DNA from: Roseibium litorale
Lineage (GTDB): Bacteria; Pseudomonadota; Alphaproteobacteria; Rhizobiales; Stappiaceae
Assembly: GCF_014842915.1 (NCBI RefSeq)
Contig: NZ_JACYXI010000018.1
Location: 1 to 64,000 of the forward strand
Length of the DNA: 64,000 nt
Reading direction: 5' to 3'
A program made the translations under genes and the position numbers. The number at the start of each line of letters is the position of its first letter. Position 1 is the stretch's first letter. The notes under the pieces are model-generated. The model had not been told where the DNA came from. It made no database searches and was given only the letters and a program-made list of their open reading frames with translations. Shown piece by piece: positions 1 to 8,666 of this stretch.

Positions 1-66
1 GGGAACAAGCTGATCGAGCGTCACAATCTCGAGCGCTGTCTGGGCGGGGCCGGGCTTCTTCAACAT
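1..66 (-). CDS. Transposase N-terminus, IS1182-like, cut by window edge
   Basis: The first 22 codons of a minus-strand reading frame begin at an ATG at 64-66 and run off the left edge of the window. The translation MLKKPGPAQTALEIVTLDQL followed by VP matches the typical opening of IS1182-family transposases (the LExVxLDxLVPxxHLLR region), as I recall that family. About 40 bases upstream of the ATG lies a 16-base motif that recurs elsewhere in the window and could be the terminal inverted repeat of the element. Only the start is visible, so I cannot tell whether the element is intact. The family call rests on a short stretch and could be another DDE transposase family. Confidence 0.6.
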   Translation of the reverse strand, partial: MLKKPGPAQTALEIVTLDQLVP

Positions 67-105
67 AAAGACACTGAATCAAAAACCACAAGCAAATGCT
101 ACGGG

Positions 106-121
106 TTTGTCAGCAGTCTGA
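106..121. repeat. Recurrent 16-base motif, possible IS end
   Basis: TTTGTCAGCAGTCTGA lies between the partial transposase and the terminator of sodB. An identical copy is at 30815-30830, a copy with one mismatch at 49515-49530 and a diverged copy at 55497-55512. Its position just outside a transposase start fits an IS terminal repeat. The fact that it abuts a terminator stem here and at 55497 also fits a recurring pre-terminator element. Confidence 0.6.
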
Positions 122-154
122 AGGCCCCGAACCATCCGGTCCGGGGCCTTTTTC
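121..154. terminator. Intrinsic terminator, probably of sodB
   Basis: Stem AAGGCCCCG (121-129) pairs with CGGGGCCTT (142-150) around a 12-base loop. It has T-rich tails on the plus side and A residues on the other side, so it could work in both directions. It sits 23 bases beyond the sodB stop codon. Confidence 0.8.
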
Positions 155-176
155 TTAAACGCCGCGGGATGCGTTA

Positions 177-776
177 TCAGACAGCGGCTTCGTAGAGCTC
201 CAGGACGTAGTCCCAGTTGATCAGGTTGTCGACGAAGGCCTCGAGGTACTTCGGACGGGCGTTGCGGTAATCGATGTAGTAGGAATGTTCCCACACGTCG
301 CAGCCCAGGATCGGGGTTGCGCCATGGACCAGCGGGTTTTCGCCGTTCGGGGTCTTCATGATTTCCAGCTTGCCGTCCTTGACAGCAACCCAGGCCCAGC
401 CGGAGCCGAACTGCGTTGCGCCAGCTGCCAGGAAATCAGCGCGGAACTTGTCGTAGCCGCCCAGATCGCTGTCGAACTTGGAAGCGAGAACGCCCGGCAG
501 GGACTTGCCGCCGCCATCCTTCTTCATCCACTTCCAGAAGTGAACGTGGTTATAGTGCTGGGCTGCGTTGTTGAAGAGGCCAGCGTTCTTGCCGAAGCTT
601 TCCTTGACGATCTCTTCCAGCGACTTGCCTTCCAGACCGCTGTCCTTCAGCAGGTTGTTGCCGTTGGTGACATAAGCCTGATGGTGCTTGTCGTGGTGGA
701 ACTCGAGGGTCTCAGCCGACATGTAAGGGCCGAGAGCGTCATAGGCATATGGCAGTGCGGGAAGTTCGAAGGACAT
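177..776 (-). CDS. sodB: Superoxide dismutase (Fe type)
   Basis: 199-residue cytoplasmic enzyme that converts superoxide to hydrogen peroxide and oxygen. The four expected metal ligands can be placed at His27, His77, Asp160 and His164 (in DVWEHSYYIDY). Gln73 in NNAAQHYNH is the position that normally marks Fe enzymes as opposed to Mn enzymes; metal use is inferred, and a cambialistic enzyme is possible. The start at the ATG of MSFELPALPY is chosen because AAGGAG lies about 9 bases upstream and this is the conserved N-terminus of the family; an in-frame upstream extension is not family-like. It is monocistronic, with its own terminator and an AT-rich upstream region. Confidence 0.97.
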   Translation of the reverse strand: MSFELPALPYAYDALGPYMSAETLEFHHDKHHQAYVTNGNNLLKDSGLEGKSLEEIVKESFGKNAGLFNNAAQHYNHVHFWKWMKKDGGGKSLPGVLASKFDSDLGGYDKFRADFLAAGATQFGSGWAWVAVKDGKLEIMKTPNGENPLVHGATPILGCDVWEHSYYIDYRNARPKYLEAFVDNLINWDYVLELYEAAV

Positions 777-1126
777 TGTACTCTCCTTATGATTCCGGGG
801 ACCCTCAAGGCGTCGCCTGAGGATCTTCTGGACCTGCGCCAGCCCGTTCCCGTCCATCCGGGTATCTACCGAGCCGCCGCGTCGAAAGGCAATTTAGGGC
901 TGTCTGCGTGACGGGGCAATGTCCCTCAGGCGAAATAAAAAAATATTTTTGTTTTTTTATATATCCGCGGTGTTTGAAGTCCCGTCACATCCCCTCCCCT
1001 GCCGCGTCCTTCCACAGACAACTCGCCCGGATTCAAGGTTCCCGGCCCGGAAGAGTTGAAGCGTTAGGACTGGAGGCCTCAGGCTTAAGGGTCTCGATCA
1101 TCTGATTCGACTTGAGGATTTTGGGC
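777..1126. other. Divergent intergenic region, sodB and nuclease
   Basis: 350 bases between divergently transcribed genes. It contains a strikingly A/T-rich stretch at about 937-963 (runs of A, T and TATATA), a likely promoter area for sodB. I see no convincing Irr or Fur box and no gene in it. Confidence 0.5.
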
Positions 1127-1807
1127 ATGATCCAGCGGTTTAAACCGCTCCGGGCAGCGGTTCTTCTTGGTCTGGCGGAAATAGCCTTCCTTGCCATGGC
1201 ACAGGCAGCCCCTTCCCTGCGCGTTGTCGATGGCGACACGCTGGTGCTTGATGGCGAGACAATCCGGCTGAACGGGATCGATGCGCCGGAAATAGCCCAG
1301 ACCTGCCGTTCGGCCAGGGGCCGGGAAACGCGCTGCGGAAAAGACGCCAAGGCCGCGCTGGAAAAACTGGCCGCTGCCGGACCGCTGGAATGCAAAGGGA
1401 CGGAGCTGGATGGCTATGGCCGCAGGCTTGCCACCTGCTACGCCAATGGCCGTGACATCAACGCCCAGATGGTGCGGCTCGGCCATGCCTTCGCCTTCCG
1501 CAAATATTCGCTCGCCTATGTGAAAGAGGAGGAGCTGGCGCGTAAGGACCATGCAGGTGTCTTCGCCGGAACTGTCCAGGCCCCCTGGGAGTTTCGCGCC
1601 CGCAAATGGCAGGTGGCCAGCCAGGCGAACAATCAGGCCGCGCCACGGGACTGTCCGATCAAGGGCAACATCTCCAGCAACGGCAAGATCTATCATACGC
1701 CCTGGTCCCCCAGCTACGGGCGCACCCGGATCGACCCGTCCCGGGGCGAGCGCTGGTTCTGCTCGGAAGACGAAGCGATTGCTGCCGGATGGAGGGCTCC
1801 GGGCTGA
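1127..1807 (+). CDS. Thermonuclease (SNase)-family secreted nuclease
   Basis: 226 residues. A hydrophobic N-terminal segment (about residues 8-28) ending in AQA suggests export. The SNase-like fold follows: RVVDGDTLVLDGETIRLNGI, then DAPE, then GRETRCGKDAK, and DGYGRRLATC, the blocks that carry the Ca-binding Asp and catalytic Arg/Glu positions of staphylococcal nuclease. The C-terminal segment with CPIKGNIS, GKIYHTPWSPSY and RWFCSEDEAIAAGW is the small extra module often attached to alphaproteobacterial SNase proteins. The ATG at 1127 is preferred over an in-frame TTG at 1112 because TTGAGGA lies just before it. Likely role: degradation of extracellular or periplasmic nucleic acid; the substrate is inferred. 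Confidence 0.85.
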   Translation: MIQRFKPLRAAVLLGLAEIAFLAMAQAAPSLRVVDGDTLVLDGETIRLNGIDAPEIAQTCRSARGRETRCGKDAKAALEKLAAAGPLECKGTELDGYGRRLATCYANGRDINAQMVRLGHAFAFRKYSLAYVKEEELARKDHAGVFAGTVQAPWEFRARKWQVASQANNQAAPRDCPIKGNISSNGKIYHTPWSPSYGRTRIDPSRGERWFCSEDEAIAAGWRAPG

Positions 1808-1903
1808 AGCAAACCATTGAAGTGCGCATGCCCGTATAGACAATCAAGAGGTGCATTGATATTAGTTAACGATTCTTTAATTTCTCATATTGGGGGGCCA
1901 TTA

Positions 1904-2566
1904 ATGAGAATTAATGTCGCAATAGGAATATTGTTCGCATTCGTTGCAGCAGGCTGCCAGCAGATGACGGGGGCATTTACGCGTGATGACTATCTGAAGC
2001 CTGAACCTCTTTTTGTTTACAATTTCGCCGATCACGCGGATCCTCAGAAAGCACCCAATCCACATCTGGCTTCCGTCTCGAATACCGGGGAAGTTCCCAT
2101 CATAAACACCAGCGTTCTTGAGCTAGTAAGAAGCGACTCGACCGGACATACTCGCGATTTCATTCAAGACATTCTGATCAAGCGATCGGACGATCTGTGC
2201 AACGCCTTCGTTGATGATCTCTACGTGCGAGTAACCTCCAGGAAATTTACATTGAAGAACCTGGCAGGAGCAGCAAGTGCTGTTGGAACTTTTGCTTCCG
2301 CTGTTTCATCAGAAATGAATCTGGTAAGTACACTGGCACTTGGGCTAAATAATTCATACAACGAAGATATTATGAGAGGTCAACTAAGCACACTTTTGGC
2401 CAATCAAATCCAAACTGATCGAGAAAACGAACTCAAAACAATACTCAAGAAAAGAAGCAAAAAATATAGCTTCAGCCAGTCTCTTCTCGATGCGAACAAA
2501 TACCATGAAAAATGCTCGGTACTTAGCTCGCTTAGATCCATAACCAAATCGACTGCAACACAATAG
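1904..2566 (+). CDS. Hypothetical lipoprotein, AT-rich
   Basis: 220 residues starting MRINVAIGILFAFVAAGCQQ: a short hydrophobic leader with the lipobox VAAGC, so Cys17 or thereabouts should be lipidated. The remainder is a soluble domain with a stretch of small residues and helices (about residues 95-130, GAASAVGTFASAVSSEMNLV) and no family that I recognise. The base composition is clearly more AT-rich than the neighbours, which suggests recent acquisition. The start is chosen for the lipoprotein signal; an upstream in-frame TTG would destroy it. The ribosome-binding site is weak (GGGGGG). Confidence 0.65.
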   Translation: MRINVAIGILFAFVAAGCQQMTGAFTRDDYLKPEPLFVYNFADHADPQKAPNPHLASVSNTGEVPIINTSVLELVRSDSTGHTRDFIQDILIKRSDDLCNAFVDDLYVRVTSRKFTLKNLAGAASAVGTFASAVSSEMNLVSTLALGLNNSYNEDIMRGQLSTLLANQIQTDRENELKTILKKRSKKYSFSQSLLDANKYHEKCSVLSSLRSITKSTATQ

Positions 2567-2782
2567 AAACAATCATAAGCTGAGGCTTCTTGCGGGCCAA
2601 GCTATCAAGTGTCAGGAGTACACGGTGGCGCACCCCGGGGTTAAAGCTGAATGCGAGGCGGCAGCTTCAGCCATTCCGTGACCCGCGTCACACTGTCCAG
2701 CCCCGTCATCGCCTATCACTTCTCTCAGCGCGGCGGACCCGCGCACCGGGGCTCCCGCCCCACCAACACTTGGGAGAAGACA

Positions 2783-3121
2783 ATGACCAAGACCTTGAAA
2801 AGCCTGACCAGATCCGCAGCCTTTGCCCTGACAGCCGGAGCCATGCTGTTCGGTGCCACCACCCTTCCGGCGTCCGCCGGACCGGGCATGGGGAACAGCC
2901 TTGGTGAGTGCTACAACAATTGGATCGGCTGGTGTAACGAGAAGACCTCGGGCTATCCGAATGACTGCTACACCAAGAGCTTGAAGATGTGCGACCAGAA
3001 GCACAAGCAGCGGAGTTCCGCGATCCCTCCGGCTCAGCTGGAAGCCATGAAGAGCACAAGCCTCCGCAAGGCAAAACGGGTTGAGGCCGCGGTAACTCCG
3101 GCCAGTACAGCGGCCCGCTGA
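2783..3121 (+). CDS. Small secreted cysteine-containing protein, unknown function
   Basis: 112 residues. The N-terminal 36 residues form a classic Sec signal peptide (KTLKSLTR, hydrophobic core, cleavage after PASA). The mature part has four cysteines in about 45 residues (GECYNNWIGWCNEK and DCYTKSLKMCDQK), spaced as if forming two disulfides in the periplasm, then a basic tail. I do not recognise a named family. GGGAGAAG lies just upstream of the ATG, and a strong terminator follows, so it is probably a separate transcription unit. Confidence 0.75.
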   Translation: MTKTLKSLTRSAAFALTAGAMLFGATTLPASAGPGMGNSLGECYNNWIGWCNEKTSGYPNDCYTKSLKMCDQKHKQRSSAIPPAQLEAMKSTSLRKAKRVEAAVTPASTAAR

Positions 3122-3140
3122 CCACAAACCACTGCCTTCC

Positions 3141-3177
3141 AAAAGGCCCTGCCGCGGACACCCGCTGCAGGGCCTTT
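3141..3177 (+). terminator. Intrinsic terminator
   Basis: AAAGGCCCTGC (3142-3152) pairs perfectly with GCAGGGCCTTT (3167-3177), 20 bases after the stop of the small secreted protein. Confidence 0.8.
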
Positions 3178-3427
3178 GGCGTTTCAAGACAGGTGCCCGG
3201 TGACATGGAAACGCTCCACGCGAAAGTTCCCGGGCCGAATTGACAGACACCGGGTGCTCTCCCTATTTTGCGGCGCACCATTGCCGCCCTGCGGTATGCC
3301 TCGCGATCCAGCCGGAAGACCTCCCGTTTCCGGCTTCAGGGTCGTCCGCCACAGCATCTGGAATTTCAAACCGGCGCCGCTTTCCCTCCTCCCCGGAAAA
3401 CCGGCAGCCCAAACCCGGAGTAAACTG

Positions 3428-3973
3428 ATGATCGCAAGAAACGTTCCCGACGTGACCTTCCGCACCCGCGTCCGCGATGACAGCATCGAAGGCCCGAACC
3501 CGTTCCGCTGGGAAGACAAGACCTCCTCAGACTATTTCTCCGGCAAGCGCGTCATCCTGTTCTCCCTGCCGGGCGCCTTCACCCCAACCTGCTCAACCTA
3601 TCAGCTGCCGGATTTCGAAAAGCTGTATGAGGAGTTCAAGGCCGAAGGCATCGACGAGATCTACTGCATCTCCGTCAACGACGCCTTTGTGATGAACGCC
3701 TGGGGCAAGGCTCAGGGCATCGACAAGATCAAGCTGATCCCGGACGGATCGGGCGAATTCACCCGCAAGATGGGCATGCTGGTCCGCAAGGACAATCTGG
3801 GCTTCGGCCTACGCTCCTGGCGCTATGCTGCCGTGATCAACAACGGCGCAATCGAAAAGATGTTCGTTGAGGAAGGCTTCTCCGACAACTGCGAGACCGA
3901 CCCCTACGGCGCTTCTTCGCCGCAGAACATCCTGGAAGCTCTGCGCGCTGACAAGGATTCCGCTGCAGCGTAA
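3428..3973 (+). CDS. Peroxiredoxin, Prx5/AhpE-type redoxin
   Basis: 181 residues. The active-site motif PGAFTPTCS puts the peroxidatic cysteine at about residue 55 with the conserved Thr and Pro. YCISVNDAFVMNAWG and the segment around GLRSWRYAAVINNG are typical of the Prx5 branch (human PRDX5, plant PrxII). A second cysteine in SDNCETDPYG (about residue 155) is the position used as the resolving cysteine in this branch. It should reduce peroxides using glutathione or thioredoxin in the cytoplasm; the electron donor is not visible. The start at 3428 has GGAG seven bases upstream; longer in-frame starts are not family-like. Confidence 0.93.
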   Translation: MIARNVPDVTFRTRVRDDSIEGPNPFRWEDKTSSDYFSGKRVILFSLPGAFTPTCSTYQLPDFEKLYEEFKAEGIDEIYCISVNDAFVMNAWGKAQGIDKIKLIPDGSGEFTRKMGMLVRKDNLGFGLRSWRYAAVINNGAIEKMFVEEGFSDNCETDPYGASSPQNILEALRADKDSAAA

Positions 3974-4116
3974 AGGCCAGCATAAGGATCACCTGTCCGG
4001 CTCCGGCCGGGCAGGCTCTTATGCGGCGAAGGGATGAAGATCTCCGCTTGCCACAAGGCAGCCGCCATGCGACGACTTCAAGCCCCGACCTTGATCCGCA
4101 TGCGCAGACGCCGCCC

Positions 4117-5328
4117 ATGTCTTCCCCGACTTCCCGTTTCATCGCCCTTCGTCTCGCTTCAGGCGGCCTGATTGCCCTGGCTGCCGCCATGGGCGTTGGA
4201 CGGTTCGTCTATACGCCCATCCTGCCCTTCATGGTCGAAGGCACCGGCCTGTCGCCCGCCCAGGCAGGACAGATCGCCACCGCGAATTTCATAGGCTATC
4301 TGCTGGGCGCGCTTGCCGCTTCCATGGGAGGCTTGAGGGGAAGCCGCAGGGCCTGGCTTCTGGGCGCGCTCGCAATCAGCGGCCTCACCTCCATGGCGAT
4401 GAGCTTTCCTGATTATGCGCCCGCCGCTGCGCCCTGGGATCTTTGGCTGTTCAGTCTGCTGCGGTTTGTGTCCGGTCTCGCCAGTGCCTTTGCCCTGGTC
4501 TTTGCCTCCGCGCTGGTGCTCGACCGGCTGGCGCATCTGGGCCGTCCGGGGCTGTCAGCTCTCTATTTTTCCGGCGTTGGCGCAGGCATCGCCTTTTCGG
4601 CGGTTCTGGTGGCGGTTCTCAACCGCTCCGGCGCGAGCTGGGCAGATCTTTGGAATGCCAGCGGCCTGGCCACCCTGATCGCGGCGCTAGCGGCCGCCCT
4701 TCTGATCCCCGGCGAACCAGGGAAGACAACGGCACCTGCCGCTTCCAGCGCCCCTTCCAGTGGGCCGGCCGGTATGCCCCCTGCTCTCATCCGGCTTATT
4801 CTGGCCTATGGCCTGTTCGGCTTCGGCTATGTCATCACCGCCACCTTCATTGCCGTGATCATCCGGGAGGCCCCGGAGCTTGCCGGTCTTGAAGCGGCCT
4901 CATGGCTGGTGGTGGGTCTGACAGCGGCGCCCTCCATCTTCATCTGGAACAAGATCGCGCTCCGCCTTGGCGGCAGGCGGTCCATTGCCCTTGCCTGCCT
5001 TCTGGAGGCAGGCGGCGTGGCCCTGAGCGTTCTCAGCTCCTCGTCCCTGGGCATTCTTCTGGCTGCGGCCCTGCTTGGAGCCACCTTCATGGGCATCACC
5101 GCCATGGGGCTGATGGAGGCCCGGCGCTTGACGCGGGGCGATCAAAGACGGATCCTTGCAGTGATGACCGCGAGTTTTGGCCTCGGCCAGTCGCTGGGCC
5201 CCTGGCTGGCAGGCTATCTGCATCAGGTCTCGGGCGGCTTCACCAGCGCGTCGCTGGCAGCCGCCGCGGCTCTTCTGCTTGCTGCCGCGCTGACGGCACC
5301 GGGCAGTGGCGCTGGCAAGGCTGCCTGA
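4117..5328 (+). CDS. MFS transporter, YbfB/YjiJ type
   Basis: About 403 residues with twelve probable membrane helices. The first loop reads GVGRFVYTPILPFMVEGTGLS and the next helix GQIATANFIGYLLGALAAS, the signature of the YbfB/YjiJ group of the major facilitator superfamily. The C-terminal half repeats the pattern (GQSLGPWLAGYLHQVSGGF). The substrate is unknown; the group is annotated as putative sugar or arabinose-efflux-like carriers without firm evidence. The start is uncertain: the ATG at 4117 precedes the first helix by about 12 residues; an in-frame ATG at 4021 would add 32 polar residues. Confidence 0.85.
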   Translation: MSSPTSRFIALRLASGGLIALAAAMGVGRFVYTPILPFMVEGTGLSPAQAGQIATANFIGYLLGALAASMGGLRGSRRAWLLGALAISGLTSMAMSFPDYAPAAAPWDLWLFSLLRFVSGLASAFALVFASALVLDRLAHLGRPGLSALYFSGVGAGIAFSAVLVAVLNRSGASWADLWNASGLATLIAALAAALLIPGEPGKTTAPAASSAPSSGPAGMPPALIRLILAYGLFGFGYVITATFIAVIIREAPELAGLEAASWLVVGLTAAPSIFIWNKIALRLGGRRSIALACLLEAGGVALSVLSSSSLGILLAAALLGATFMGITAMGLMEARRLTRGDQRRILAVMTASFGLGQSLGPWLAGYLHQVSGGFTSASLAAAAALLLAAALTAPGSGAGKAA

Positions 5329-5407
5329 CCAAAAGGCCCAAGGCTGCTGATCGCGGGTTACCGCGTGTTTAGGCCCGGATTAAGATTGGAACGGGAAGGA
5401 CTGCCCG

Positions 5408-5629
5408 ATGGCACAGAGCGGCAATAGCCCCGCGCAAGCGGGACCGGGATCCCCGGAAGGGGAGCAGAAGGCAACCAATTGGGAAAGCCTCCGGCTGGAG
5501 CTTATCGCTGAAGGTAAGGCAGATCTTGTCGACGCGCTGGACCAGCTGATCCGGGAAAGCCACTCGCAAGAGGCCGCCCGGATCCTGAAGCAGATCACAT
5601 CCCGTCTCGACGGCAATTTACGCCTTTGA
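5408..5629 (+). CDS. Small hypothetical protein
   Basis: 73 residues, soluble, acidic, with a helical C-terminal half (LRLELIAEGKADLVDALDQL, then IRESHSQEAARILKQI). An ATG with GGGAAGGA about 9 bases upstream supports translation. Its last 12 bases overlap the convergent aminotransferase gene tail to tail. I do not recognise a family; it may be real, but nothing beyond the start context and composition supports it. Confidence 0.5.
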   Translation: MAQSGNSPAQAGPGSPEGEQKATNWESLRLELIAEGKADLVDALDQLIRESHSQEAARILKQITSRLDGNLRL

Positions 5630-6475
5630 GAACTCGAAGTAGAGCTGGCGCGCGCGGGCCGCGACCGGCCCCGGTTGCAGCTGGCGGTCATCGATCCGGT
5701 TGACCGGAACAACCTTGTTGTAGTTGCCTGTCGAGAAAATCTCGTCCGCCTCCTGGAAATCCGCATAGCGCAGCGTGCGCTCGTGAACGGTGACGCCAGC
5801 GCCGCGCAGCAGGTGAATGACGCGCTGACGGGTGATCCCGTTCAGGAACGTGCCATTGGGAACCGGGGTATGAACCTCGCCATCCTTGACCATGAAGACA
5901 TTGGCGGAGGTCAGCTCGGCCACATTGCCCAGCATGTCCAGCACGATGGCATTGTCGAAGCCCTTTGACTTGGCTTCCAGCGCGGCCCGCGCGTTGTTCG
6001 GATAAAGGCAGCCCGCCTTGGCATTGACCGGCATGCAGTCCAGCGTGGGCCTGCGGAAAGACGACAGGGTGATGGAGTTTGCCGCCCCGTCCGCCGCCAT
6101 CGGCGCATCGAACAGGCACATGCAGAAGCGCGTGCTCTCCGGATCGCCCGCAATCACGCCCGGTCCGTCGCTTTCGGCCCAATACATCGGCTTCACATAA
6201 AGCTGCTTGTCCGGCGAGAACTTGGCGGCGCCTTCCTGCGTCAGCTCGATCATCTCGCCAACCTTCATGGTCGGCTTCAAATTGAGAGCAAGCGCGCTGT
6301 CATTCACCCGCTGGCAGTGCAGATCGATGTCCGGCATCACGCCGCTGAACACCCGGGCACCGTCAAACACACTTGAACCGAGCCAGGCGGCATGGGTGCG
6401 TGGCCCCATCATGGGCGGGTTCCCCTCATGCCAGGTTCCGTCGATCCAGGTCCAGGTTTCGCTCCAGCCGCTCAT
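5618..6475 (-). CDS. Branched-chain aminotransferase-family (class IV) enzyme
   Basis: 285 residues, fold-type IV PLP enzyme. The Schiff-base lysine is in PVNAKAGCLYPNN (Lys153), and the phosphate-binding region is around NGITRQRVIHLL. It transfers an amino group between branched-chain amino acids and 2-oxoglutarate, or could be a D-amino-acid transaminase or aminodeoxychorismate lyase-like relative; IlvE-like is the best guess from length and motifs. The start at MSGWSETWTW is the family-like one; 31 further in-frame residues upstream look non-coding. It is not in an amino-acid operon here. Confidence 0.88.
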   Translation of the reverse strand: MSGWSETWTWIDGTWHEGNPPMMGPRTHAAWLGSSVFDGARVFSGVMPDIDLHCQRVNDSALALNLKPTMKVGEMIELTQEGAAKFSPDKQLYVKPMYWAESDGPGVIAGDPESTRFCMCLFDAPMAADGAANSITLSSFRRPTLDCMPVNAKAGCLYPNNARAALEAKSKGFDNAIVLDMLGNVAELTSANVFMVKDGEVHTPVPNGTFLNGITRQRVIHLLRGAGVTVHERTLRYADFQEADEIFSTGNYNKVVPVNRIDDRQLQPGPVAARARQLYFEFSKA

Positions 6476-6722
6476 AGTCCGTCTCGCTTCCAGATTGCAT
6501 GGTTTAGGAGAGGCGAAAGAACTCCCTTCCCTGCCCCCCGTCAACACTCCTTTCCCTTGATGCCTCAAATTGCATAGCCTGTTCCTCTGACAGGGCTCTT
6601 TCGGAACTCATGTTTCAAAACCGTACCCCATGCGGAAAACTACGGCTTGCAGCCAGATCAGCCATCGGTTTTGATAGGGGTTCCTTTTCTGGACCCCACC
6701 CTCTCCATCCGGACCCGATTCC

Positions 6723-7988
6723 ATGCGTCAACCGATGCTCGTTTCTGCGCTCAAGAGCTATTCCCGTCAGGATTTCCTGGCGGATCTGTCTGCTGGCGTC
6801 ACCGTCGCCATGGTGGCCATCCCTCTCAGCCTAGCCATCGCGATTGCCTCCGGCGCGGACCCCGCCACGGGCCTGGTTACGGCGATTGTCGCCGGGTTTC
6901 TGATCTCGGCTCTTGGCGGCAGTTCCGTACAGGTCGGAGGCCCGACCGGTGCCTTCATCGTGGTGGTTTATGGTGTGATCGCCGAGCACGGTTATGACGG
7001 CCTGGTTCTGGCGACCCTGATGGCGGGCATTATCCTGCTCATCGGCGGCTATTTCCGGGCCGGCAATCTCATTGCACATATCCCGGAGGCCGTGGTGCAC
7101 GGCTTCACCATCGGCATCGCGGTCATCATCGGCACAAGCCAGCTCAAGGATTTCATGGGTCTGACGGGCACGGGCATCCCCGCGGACTTCATCGAGAAGC
7201 TGAAGGCGCTGTGGGAAATCCGGGACACGCTCAATTTGCCTGCGGTCCTGATTGCCCTGGCGACCCTCGTGCTGATTGTCGTGTTGCGGCGTATAGCGCC
7301 GCGCTTTCCCGGGCTGATCGTTGCCGTGGCCGCAGGTTCCCTGGCCGTCTGGGCGTTGAACCTGCCGGTGGACACCCTCGGCTCCCGCTTCGGCGCCCTG
7401 CCCGATCACCTGCCGGTGCCGCATCTGCCGGACATCAGCCGCGACCGGGTGATCGAGCTGTTTCCCTCGGCTGTCATAATCGCGTTCCTCGCTGGTGTGG
7501 AGTCCCTGCTTTCGGCCATGGTGGCCGACCGGATGATCGAGGGCAACCACCGCCCCAATGCGGAACTGACCGCCCAAGGGGCGGCCAATATTGCTTCTTC
7601 TCTTTTCGGCGGGCTGCCCGCCACCGGCGCCATTGCCCGCACCGCCACCAACATCCGCGCGGGCGGCCGCACACCGGTCGCAGGCATGATTCATGCTCTT
7701 GTCATCCTGCTGGTGATGATGCTGGCAGCGCCTCTGGCCGGCTATCTTGCCATGCCCGCCCTTGCCGCCCTGCTGATGCTGACCGCCTGGAACATGAGCG
7801 AGCCGCATAAATGGAAGGAGCACATGCATGGCAAGCGCTCCGATGTCATGCTGCTGCTCTTGACCCTGACCCTCACCGTGCTTCTGGACCTGACAATCGC
7901 CATCGGCACCGGCGTTGCGGTTGGCCTTGCCCTGCGCCTGAGGGAACGCAAGAAGCTGGACAGCGACTGGACGCCGCCGGACCGGTGA
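6723..7988 (+). CDS. SulP-family anion transporter lacking a STAS domain
   Basis: 421 residues of almost entirely membrane-spanning sequence. The N-terminal block DFLADLSAGVTVAMVAIPLS and the GGPTGAFIVVV segment are the SLC26/SulP transport-core hallmarks, and NIRAGGRTPVAGM is the conserved core near the end. The family carries sulfate, bicarbonate or dicarboxylates; which one cannot be read here. The usual C-terminal cytoplasmic STAS domain is absent: the protein stops shortly after the last helix (RERKKLDSDWTPPDR). A second SulP gene at 42077-43663 does have STAS, so this one is a short version. Confidence 0.9.
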   Translation: MRQPMLVSALKSYSRQDFLADLSAGVTVAMVAIPLSLAIAIASGADPATGLVTAIVAGFLISALGGSSVQVGGPTGAFIVVVYGVIAEHGYDGLVLATLMAGIILLIGGYFRAGNLIAHIPEAVVHGFTIGIAVIIGTSQLKDFMGLTGTGIPADFIEKLKALWEIRDTLNLPAVLIALATLVLIVVLRRIAPRFPGLIVAVAAGSLAVWALNLPVDTLGSRFGALPDHLPVPHLPDISRDRVIELFPSAVIIAFLAGVESLLSAMVADRMIEGNHRPNAELTAQGAANIASSLFGGLPATGAIARTATNIRAGGRTPVAGMIHALVILLVMMLAAPLAGYLAMPALAALLMLTAWNMSEPHKWKEHMHGKRSDVMLLLLTLTLTVLLDLTIAIGTGVAVGLALRLRERKKLDSDWTPPDR

Positions 7989-8067
7989 TCCGCTGTCTCA
8001 TGGGTTGACTTTGCGGGCATGTTCCTATTTTGTTCCATTCAACAATCAACCCGGATAGAGCCGCCCG

Positions 8068-8514
8068 ATGGAACAGCGTATCAGCCTGATCACCCTTGCG
8101 GTGGATGATCTTGAGGCCACCCGGCGCTTCTTTGAAGACGGGCTTGGCTGGACACAGGCTCCCGGCGGCAATGAGCATATCGCCTTCTATCAGCTGACCG
8201 GCTCCGCACTGGCCCTCTACAGCCGGGCTCATCTCGCCAAAGACCTTGGCCGGGACCTTCCGGCGGAGACACTCGGCGGCATGACCATCGCCTGGAACGC
8301 GCGCAGCGAAGAGGAGGTCGACACGGCCTATGCCGAAGCGCTCACTGCGGGAGCCGAGGTGGTGGTGCGGCCGGAAAAGGTCTTCTGGGGCGGCTATTCC
8401 GGCTATGTTTCCATTCCCGGCGGCCATCTTCTTGAAATCGCGTATAATCCCTTCTGGCCGCTTTCTGCTGACGGCAGCATCACACTGCCCCCGGCAGATC
8501 CGGAAGCGGGCTGA
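8068..8514 (+). CDS. VOC (glyoxalase/bleomycin-resistance fold) protein
   Basis: 148 residues with the paired beta-alpha-beta-beta-beta layout of the vicinal-oxygen-chelate superfamily: SLITLAVDDLEATRRFFEDG opens the first half and GYVSIPGGHLLEIAYNPFWP closes the second, with the Glu of LLEIAYNP in the usual metal-ligand place. The normal N-terminal His ligand is replaced (ISLITLAV has none), so the metal site may be incomplete. The VOC fold covers isomerases, dioxygenases and resistance proteins; a specific reaction cannot be assigned. It stands alone between the SulP and dehalogenase genes. Confidence 0.85.
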   Translation: MEQRISLITLAVDDLEATRRFFEDGLGWTQAPGGNEHIAFYQLTGSALALYSRAHLAKDLGRDLPAETLGGMTIAWNARSEEEVDTAYAEALTAGAEVVVRPEKVFWGGYSGYVSIPGGHLLEIAYNPFWPLSADGSITLPPADPEAG

Positions 8515-8666
8515 CCGAAGCGGTTCCGGCGCCCGGACAAGTTTCTCAGCGTTTTGCCCGGAGACTGAGACGAAATACGCCAGCTAACCGGCCTGCCCGG
8601 CTTGACGGGTGCCAGGGAACACTGTCTTCTGCCGCAGTCTGAATTGCACGGTCCGGAGATCCCAAA

